Below are positions 17,759 to 23,382 of a stretch of 23,382 nt of DNA, piece after piece. The translations under genes and the position numbers were made by a program. How positions within the stretch are numbered: position 1 is the first letter of the stretch; every line of letters begins with the position of its first letter. The DNA comes from Chara braunii. Its lineage: Eukaryota; Streptophyta; Charophyceae; Charales; Characeae. The stretch covers positions 3,975,282 to 3,998,663 of the forward strand of contig BFEA01000050.1 in the NCBI GenBank assembly GCA_003427395.1, read 5' to 3'. The notes under the pieces were generated by a model. The model did not search any database and was not told the origin of the DNA. It saw only the letters and a list, made by a program, of their open reading frames with translations.

Positions 17759-20138
17759 TGTGAGGGTGAATGTTCTTGAGCAGAGGAATCATGTGGAAGA
17801 GGGAGAAAAGAGATATTGGTATTGCTCAAGGTGAAGGTGGTCATTCAAGAATTTATGTGTAAACGACGTTTTTTGTGTGACATTCCGGTCCTGGCATTGC
17901 AAATCGGATGTGTTGCGGTTGTCCGATTCTAGAAGCGGCGACGTAGAGTTGACCGTGTGCAAAAACAGATTGTCTAAGGTCGACACTTGCATGCTCAATG
18001 CTTTGATCCTGCGATTTATTGATTGTGATTGCGAAGGCATGTCAGATAGGGAACTGTCGGCGTTGCCAAGGGAAGGGTGACTTGTCATCGGTTGTGGTAA
18101 GAAAGACGCGGGGAAGCAATGCGGGTTGGAGGCTTGGGAGGCGCAAAAGATGCATGAGTCTTTTATTGGTGACAGAATCTAAAATGAGGCGTGTACCATT
18201 GCATAATTTATTGCGTGTGGCGATATTTTGAAGAAAAATTACCGGCATGCCAACTTTTATTTTGAGATTATGTGGTGGGAGTGATGGAAGGTTTATTGAA
18301 TTAAGTGTTTCAATTGAAATGTCGGTGTGAGCAGGATTGTCGATTAGAGTAACTGCACTTAATGATTGAAATTCTTCTCCCGGAAATGCGTCACGAATGA
18401 TGTCATTGGTTGCCATAGCCGGTTTGTTCTTGGGGCAGAGTATGAGTCGGTGCACAAACCACAGCAGGTTGGTTGCATTTTGGTGTAGATGAGGGAATGT
18501 CCAATTGACGAGTTATTGAGTATTGTTATGGAGACACATAGTTGGCGGTAGAAGGACAGTATCAAGTGGAGTTCCCTCCGGTGAGGGGACTGCACCATTT
18601 CCAAGTGCGAGCAACCATGTTGCATAAGCTGTGGCATCAGGAGTGTCACCGTATTTGAGTATTCTCATATTTTCTGTCAGGTGGAACTAGACGAAATGTG
18701 GCCAAACAACTGAGGACTTAAGGTAGGCATCAATTGTTTGAGCTCTTGTCCCTTCTCCAATGACTGGCAGAATCTGGCGAAAATCACCAGCAAGAACAAT
18801 CACTTTGCCGCCGAAAGGAAGGCTGGAGTAGCATAAGTCTCGAAGAGTGCGATCACGTGCTTCGATGTAATATTTGTTTGCCATTGGTGCTTCATCCCAA
18901 ACTATGAGAACAGACATACGAATCAGTTCGGCCAAGGCTGATTGTTTTAGAATGTCAAGTGTGGAAGTGGCAGTTGGTGTCAAAGGTGCCTTGAAGCGCG
19001 AATGAAAGGTGCGGCCGCCATCGAGAAGTGTCGCAGTGATTCCGCTCGAAGCAACTGCAAGTGCAATAGCATTTTGGGAGCGAACACGTGCTAAAATAGT
19101 ATTCAGACAGAACGTTTTTCCTGTGCCCACAGGTGCATCAATGAAAATGCACCGTGAGCATCCATTCGCGACAACATTGATGACCTCATGGAAGATTGAT
19201 CGTTGTGATGGTCGTAGTTTAGGGATGTTTGTTTCCAACGTGCGGTGCAATTTATTGTGGTCTTACGACAATTCGTCTTGAATTTCTCGGGGGTACTCGA
19301 TGCTGTGGTGCACATTTTCAAGATGTTCGACATCAAAACGGGCAACATCTGATGGAGGTGTGAGATCTGCATCAATGAGCTCCTTTCCTTCTTTTTGGAC
19401 GCGGCGTTCGATATCGAGGAGAACTATGACTTGAAGGACTTCTGGTGGCACGTGAAGATCTGCAAATTGAAGTTGGAAGTCATCCGACATTTGCTGCCAG
19501 TGTGTTTGAAAGAGAGCATCAGGATCGGCGGGTTCGAAATGGAGAACAATGTAAACAAAGAGATCACGTATCATCGGTGCAGTTGAGGTCAATGCATCGT
19601 CATCAAGAACACCATCGAATTGTGTGTTGTCATTAAGTAAACCGAGCGCTTGACATGCGGTTTGGAATGTTGGATATGTGTGATCAGCAATAGTGCGGAG
19701 CTGTGCGAAGCTCTGCACACCTTGCGAGTGAGCGCAACTCAAGAGCATGCGAAGGTAGAATGTGTCACCTGCATGTTGGTGAATGGTATGTATACGACCA
19801 ATTGAATGAGAGTGGTATTTTCTGGGAATCCATTGTTTTCGGGTTTTGTCATATCGAAATGTATTAATCATGTCCTTGTAAAGCGGTTTCATATCAGGAA
19901 GGGCGAAATGGTCACTACTCCATTTCAACCATGCAGTGAGTGGTGTTTAAGGAGGCTGTGCGAGAGCTGTAGCACATGCATTTCGAGGGTGGAAGAAAAC
20001 TTGTTGTCGATTTTCTGTGTGAACGGGTAGCGCAGTGACTGTTGGGTAGCGTTCAGAAATATCGAAATCGAAGATGCGCCAGCATGCTTCGGCAGCACCA
20101 ATGCTGCGCATCATTGCTCTATCGGGCCCTTTTAGTAT

Positions 20139-20561
20139 ATATTCGAACATGTATTTGCATGCAGTGTTTGATGCGCAAATTTCGACATTCATATGACAAT
20201 TATAGCGAAGCAGCAGGTAGGGATTATACGGCACAACGCAGGAGTTGTCGAGTTTGACGTGATTGTGTATGATGTGAAGGCCACCTTCGGTTGGGGCTCT
20301 GCGACGGTAAGTCGGATATCCTGTTTCATCATCCAAGTACGTTTTATCTGTGAATGCTTTCGGAAAATACCGGGTACATTTTCCTTCATGCATGCAAGGT
20401 CGTGATGGGTTTGAATCACCGCATGGGTTGTGGACCATGAAGTTTAGCACGAGTTCTTGAAGCACGGAGTTTGTTGGAATTTCCGCCGAAACAATTTCGT
20501 CGATTTGTTCAGGCGTTGATATTTTGTGAGGACGGTCGAGAAAAAACACAATATGTGCATG
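20139..20561 (-). other. Rep catalytic core: HUH and Y2 motifs
   Basis: Metal-binding His-Ala-His is encoded at 20553-20561 inside GLPHAHI. The two nucleophilic tyrosines are at 20151-20153 and 20139-20141, spaced YMFEY and followed by ILKG. Both motifs match the Helitron Rep pattern, and there is no stop between them. Confidence 0.9.
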
Positions 20562-22122
20562 AGGCAAACCACGCTTTTGGAATTCGATTGTATAAATATA
20601 TCATGTGGAAGGGCCAAAAATATGTTTGTGATGGAGATCGTCTATTAATTGTTGAAGATAACCTTTGAATACACGAGAGATCAAATCAGGTCTGTCATTT
20701 GGTTGTTGTCCTGCGAAGAGTTCGTGTTTAATTTCTGGCCAACGTGTGTTTGTTGTTATAGTGATAAAGAGATCTGGCGAGCCAAGTTTCTGCACGATAG
20801 CCATTGCATCGTGGTAACGCTGGTGCATATCGCATGGTCCACCTGTGAAAGAAGCAGGCAGTATTAATCGTCGGCCGACGTTGTCAATGTTATCATGCCG
20901 CAACGCGTGATCATGGAGGTTTTGGTAGTACTCAGCGTGAATATCGTGTTGGTGTATGCGAGCATATAATAGACGTCCCGATTCTATTTTTGCAAACGCC
21001 ATGCACACATATTCTTGAAATAATCTGTTTGTGCGGAAAAGTGAATCTCGTTCAGATGATCTGGTGTTTAAATGAAACGCATAAAATTGGCATGTTGTTA
21101 TTCGGTGCATTTCTGATTGAAGAGCTGTGTCTATTTCACCAACACATCCGTCTTTTCCTGAAGGAAAGAGAAGAACGTAGTCCAAGGGATCAAATGCTCG
21201 GTTGGTTTCATGGACGGGTCGGATGTCACCAGTTCGGGTGTGGATGACAACTTCTTTATTGTCAATGTTATCATCCAATAGCAAACAGAGTTCCAAAAGA
21301 CCCTCGGGTTTATTATACCGGCGTGCATGTTCATTGCTTGGTCGAACGTCTGGATTAATGACAATTCGGTAAGTATCTATAACATCGTCGGGGGATTCAG
21401 AAACTGTGATGAAGTCACGAACATATGTATTCGATTGGAGAAGCAAATTATGCAGTTTGTGCAGTAATCGTCAAATGAGCAGCAACGTTGCAAGCGGTAT
21501 ATCCTCAGGGAAATTCAAACGGCCCAGACGAAGGATAGTTGCGTGGTTACCATCGTATGGATCATAAATATAAAGTTGAGCAAAAGCGGAGGGTTGATCA
21601 TAAAGAGGTTGAAGAGGGCTCAATCTATGTTGCAATCAGCCTTGGATGCGTATCATTGTAGGGCCATGACCTGGAGGTGGTGGTAGTTCTTTGACATTTT
21701 GTGAAGCAAGGGAAATGGAGTTATTGAACATTCGAGAATGAGATTTGAGGCATTTGGCTTGCGGTGTGTACTGTTCCCAAAGGTCAAGGATTTCGGAGGC
21801 AGGGCTGTCTTGAGGAGGAAGTGTCTAAAGCGGAGGGCTGATTTTACCTTTACAGCAGCACAACGTTGTCTAGTTTTTTCCGTGCGACCATTTTAATGCA
21901 CCACAATATGTGCAGGGTATTCTGCTTTGGAGTCTGTGTTGTAGAACGGGCCTGTGAAATTGTAACAGGTGGTGTGTGTAGGCACAGGCATTTCGAGGTG
22001 CCGGTGTAATAGCAGGTACGTGGGTTTCATGATAACGTCGATTGCGTTTTTTTCGTGTGGAGGAAGCAGAACAGCCAGGTGCAGGTGTATGTGTTGCATG
22101 ACCGGGAGAAAAGGAGCAAACA

Positions 22123-22126
22123 CCTA
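22123..22126 (-). promoter_or_regulatory. Possible 3' splice site before the RepHel frame
   Basis: On the minus strand a strongly pyrimidine-rich stretch (TTCTTCTTTTTCTTTC) ends TTTTAAATAG|GTG exactly where the RepHel frame opens (an in-frame TAA lies five bases upstream of the AG). No ATG opens the frame here, so an upstream exon or a later start is needed. Confidence 0.35.
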
Positions 22127-22129
22127 TTT

Positions 22130-22650
22130 AAAAGAAAGAAAAAGAAGAAGCCATACAACATGTTATCGAAAACAAAGATATCTTTTTAGCAAAAGAGACC
22201 ATTTTTTTTAAAGAAAAGAAAGAAAAAAAAAAAAATGCACATCATCAGGCACGTTGCTTAGGTTTTAGGCGGGTCGTTTTCTACGGTTCGAAAAAGGTCG
22301 TGGGCAAAAAAAAAAAAGGGACAAAATTGCGGGAAAAAACAACAATAAATTGGAATGAGATTTAGAAAAAGCGATCGAATCATGCAAATAAGTTTCCACA
22401 GACGTTATGATCTGTGTCACGAGATTATGTTAGAAGTCATAACGTTTTTTAATCCCAATTTTTTTTTAGACACAAATATTGTGCTGAACAACATTAGATG
22501 TATTTGACGTGGGCAGTTCACTTACTGATTGATTTGGAGCATTCGGAATTTGAGCGTTCACTTCGTCGGAATGTGATTTGCGGGTTTCATCAGTATATGT
22601 ATATGCACAAAGCAAGAAAATCGAAAACATTCACGGTGAAGAATATATGT
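22130..22650. other. AT-rich spacer upstream of the Helitron gene
   Basis: Poly(A) runs near 22222 and 22308. An inverted repeat ACGTTATGA (22402-22410) and TCATAACGT (22437-22445), 9 bp perfect with a 26-bp loop, is followed by six T. No gene is recognised. It may hold the Helitron promoter, first exon or left end. Confidence 0.45.
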
Positions 22651-22656
22651 CTTTGC

Positions 22657-23029
22657 CACGTGTCACCACTGCAGCACGAAAGCGCGGACACATGTTAGAC
22701 GATCATCAAGAATCACAGGTTCGTTCACTCCAGCTACGTATCGGATCCCGAAATGATCCGGCACGTGACACATAGAATGAAGCTTGCCACGTGTCAGATT
22801 TTTTTCTTGAGCAGTTGGCGCTGAAGAAGGAGTGGGTCAAGCTTTGTGCTGCTGTGATGGGGGAGATTTGTGCCATATGTCATACCTTGGAATTCTCACG
22901 TCGGCATTGCCCGAACTTCCCGTGCTGCAGTTGGCCGAGCGCAGTGCTTTTTACTTTACTGCAGATCTTGCAACGAATATCTGCGGACGGACAATTTTCA
23001 GCACCACGTGTCATATATCTGAAACGTGG
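22657..23029. promoter_or_regulatory. Cluster of four G-boxes (CACGTG)
   Basis: CACGTG at 22657-22662, 22762-22767, 22788-22793 and 23005-23010. Three share the longer CCACGTGTCA, and a half-site ACGTGGCA lies at 23024. CCACGTGTC is a plant ABRE/G-box form bound by bZIP and bHLH factors. Three or more copies of one 9-10-mer in 350 bp is a promoter-like pattern. Direction is not fixed by the motif. Confidence 0.6.
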
Positions 23030-23051
23030 CACAAAGATCAGCAATATCACA

Positions 23052-23150
23052 ATGAATCTTCCGCATAAATATGGAAATACACAGTGCGATACACCCAACG
23101 ACAAAAAAAAAAGGGCAGTGTATAGTTCAGTGTTCCAGCGGAAGATTCAT
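23052..23150. repeat. Perfect 13-bp inverted repeat
   Basis: ATGAATCTTCCGC at 23052-23064 and GCGGAAGATTCAT at 23138-23150, with 73 bp between. It brackets the TATA-like box and the presumed transcription start. Confidence 0.85.
23065..23071 (+). promoter_or_regulatory. TATA-like box and CT-rich leader
   Basis: ATAAATA in the context CGCATAAATATGG lies 55 bp right of the last G-box. From about 23155 to the edge the plus strand is markedly CT-rich, like many plant 5' leaders. The open frame at 22791-23294 crosses these motifs and is not a convincing protein. A gene would begin beyond the window. Confidence 0.4.
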
Positions 23151-23319
23151 CCCGATTTTTTTCATGCCATCGGTCCTCATTTTTGTACATGGTCACTCGC
23201 TGTCGTCTTCACTTCCCTGGCCCTTATCCCACCGTTTTCTTTCTCTATCTCAGTCCTCCTTCTTTCTTTCCATCGTCTTTTTCTCTGCTCCTGATATCAA
23301 TCATCTTTTTCGATCATTC

Positions 23320-23322
<3 letters not shown>

Positions 23323-23382
<60 letters not shown>
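23323..23382. repeat. (CT)n microsatellite at right edge
   Basis: Pure CT repeat to the last base, the reverse complement of the (AG)n at the left edge. Confidence 0.97.

Larger units (their letters stand above)
17853..22127 (-). pseudogene. Helitron replication initiator-helicase (RepHel), stop-riddled
   Basis: One minus-strand frame, about 1,425 codons, carries a whole Helitron RepHel. An N-terminal basic stretch is followed by a zinc-finger block (CTYCGALKW, then CCCKGK, about 21845-21915), MFNNSISLAS and FAQLYIYDPYDG. Next come the Rep domain with an HUH motif (LPHAHI, His codons within 20553-20561) and two tyrosines (KYMFEYILKG, 20139-20153). The PIF1-type helicase has GTGKT (19113-19127), WDEAPM (about 18882-18899), GDFRQILP, HLTENMR and a C-terminal NKSQ...HGQLYVAASRI, ending at TAA 17853. 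The enzyme nicks, transfers and unwinds DNA for rolling-circle transposition. Ten premature stops interrupt it (low coordinates 21870, 21825, 21636, 21471, 20601, 19947, 19263, 18687, 18513, 18042) but there is no frameshift. All catalytic residues I can check are kept. Confidence 0.92.
17853..22127 (-). mobile_element. Helitron (autonomous type, decayed), termini not found
   Basis: The RepHel gene defines a Helitron on the minus strand. The 5' end (TC) should lie above 22127 and the 3' end (hairpin plus CTRR) below 17853, but I could not place either with confidence, partly because MITE copy 4 sits 95 bp past the helicase stop. The coordinates given are the coding core only. Confidence 0.8.

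Noticed and set aside
17853-22127. Reassigned stop codons to explain the open but stop-riddled Helitron frame
   Set aside because: TAA, TAG and TGA all occur, the neighbouring LINE shows the same decay, and several stops replace expected Arg or Trp, so mutation is simpler.
22791-23294. 167-codon plus-strand frame at the right edge
   Set aside because: It runs across G-boxes, a TATA-like box and a CT-rich leader; no domain is visible. A promoter reading fits better.

Overview
This looks like a transposon-dense, host-gene-poor piece of a eukaryotic nuclear genome, most likely a streptophyte (land plant or charophyte alga). The reasons are an L1-type LINE with a plant-style ORF1 and a zf-RVT C-terminus, a Rep/PIF1 Helitron, a short GTGAGT...TTGCAG intron, a U2 snRNA-like sequence close to the plant form, and a G-box cluster next to a CT-rich leader. 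The LINE wording recalls charophyte (Chara-like) LINEs, but that is memory only, not a search. I see no intact host protein gene.

Layout. 1-2840: microsatellite and low-copy tandem or direct duplications, including two tRNA-like (SINE-type) cores. 2840-8230: a minus-strand L1-type LINE relic (ORF1, endonuclease, part of the RT, zf-RVT tail, AATAAA) with many nonsense codons and loss of the RT catalytic core. 8309-8405: a 97-nt U2 snRNA-like sequence on the minus strand, just upstream of the LINE, with paired changes in stems IIa and IIb but a changed branch-recognition hexamer. 8778-9050: a plus-strand fragment of a related LINE ORF1, head-to-head with the first. 9054-11960: a 2.9-kb foldback element with 68-bp terminal inverted repeats around about 15 palindromic units spaced about 147 bp. 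11960-13560: microsatellite and anonymous repeats. 13559-17758: four copies of a 520-bp AT-rich MITE, a 30-bp tandem array and a small GC-rich island. 16091-17240: an unrecognised minus-strand coding relic with a 73-nt intron. 17853-22127: a Helitron RepHel gene held in one minus-strand frame for about 1,425 codons but broken by ten stops. 22650-23382: a promoter-like stretch (four CACGTG boxes, a TATA-like box, a CT-rich leader) that would drive a gene running off the right edge.

The parts do not form a pathway. They are layers of mobile elements: a decayed LINE, a second LINE cut by a foldback element, MITEs nested around the Helitron 3' side, and a Helitron placed beside a possible host promoter. 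The observations most worth a second look are the U2 variant, the palindromic 147-bp foldback array, the stop-only decay of the Helitron, and the spliced unknown reading frame downstream of it.
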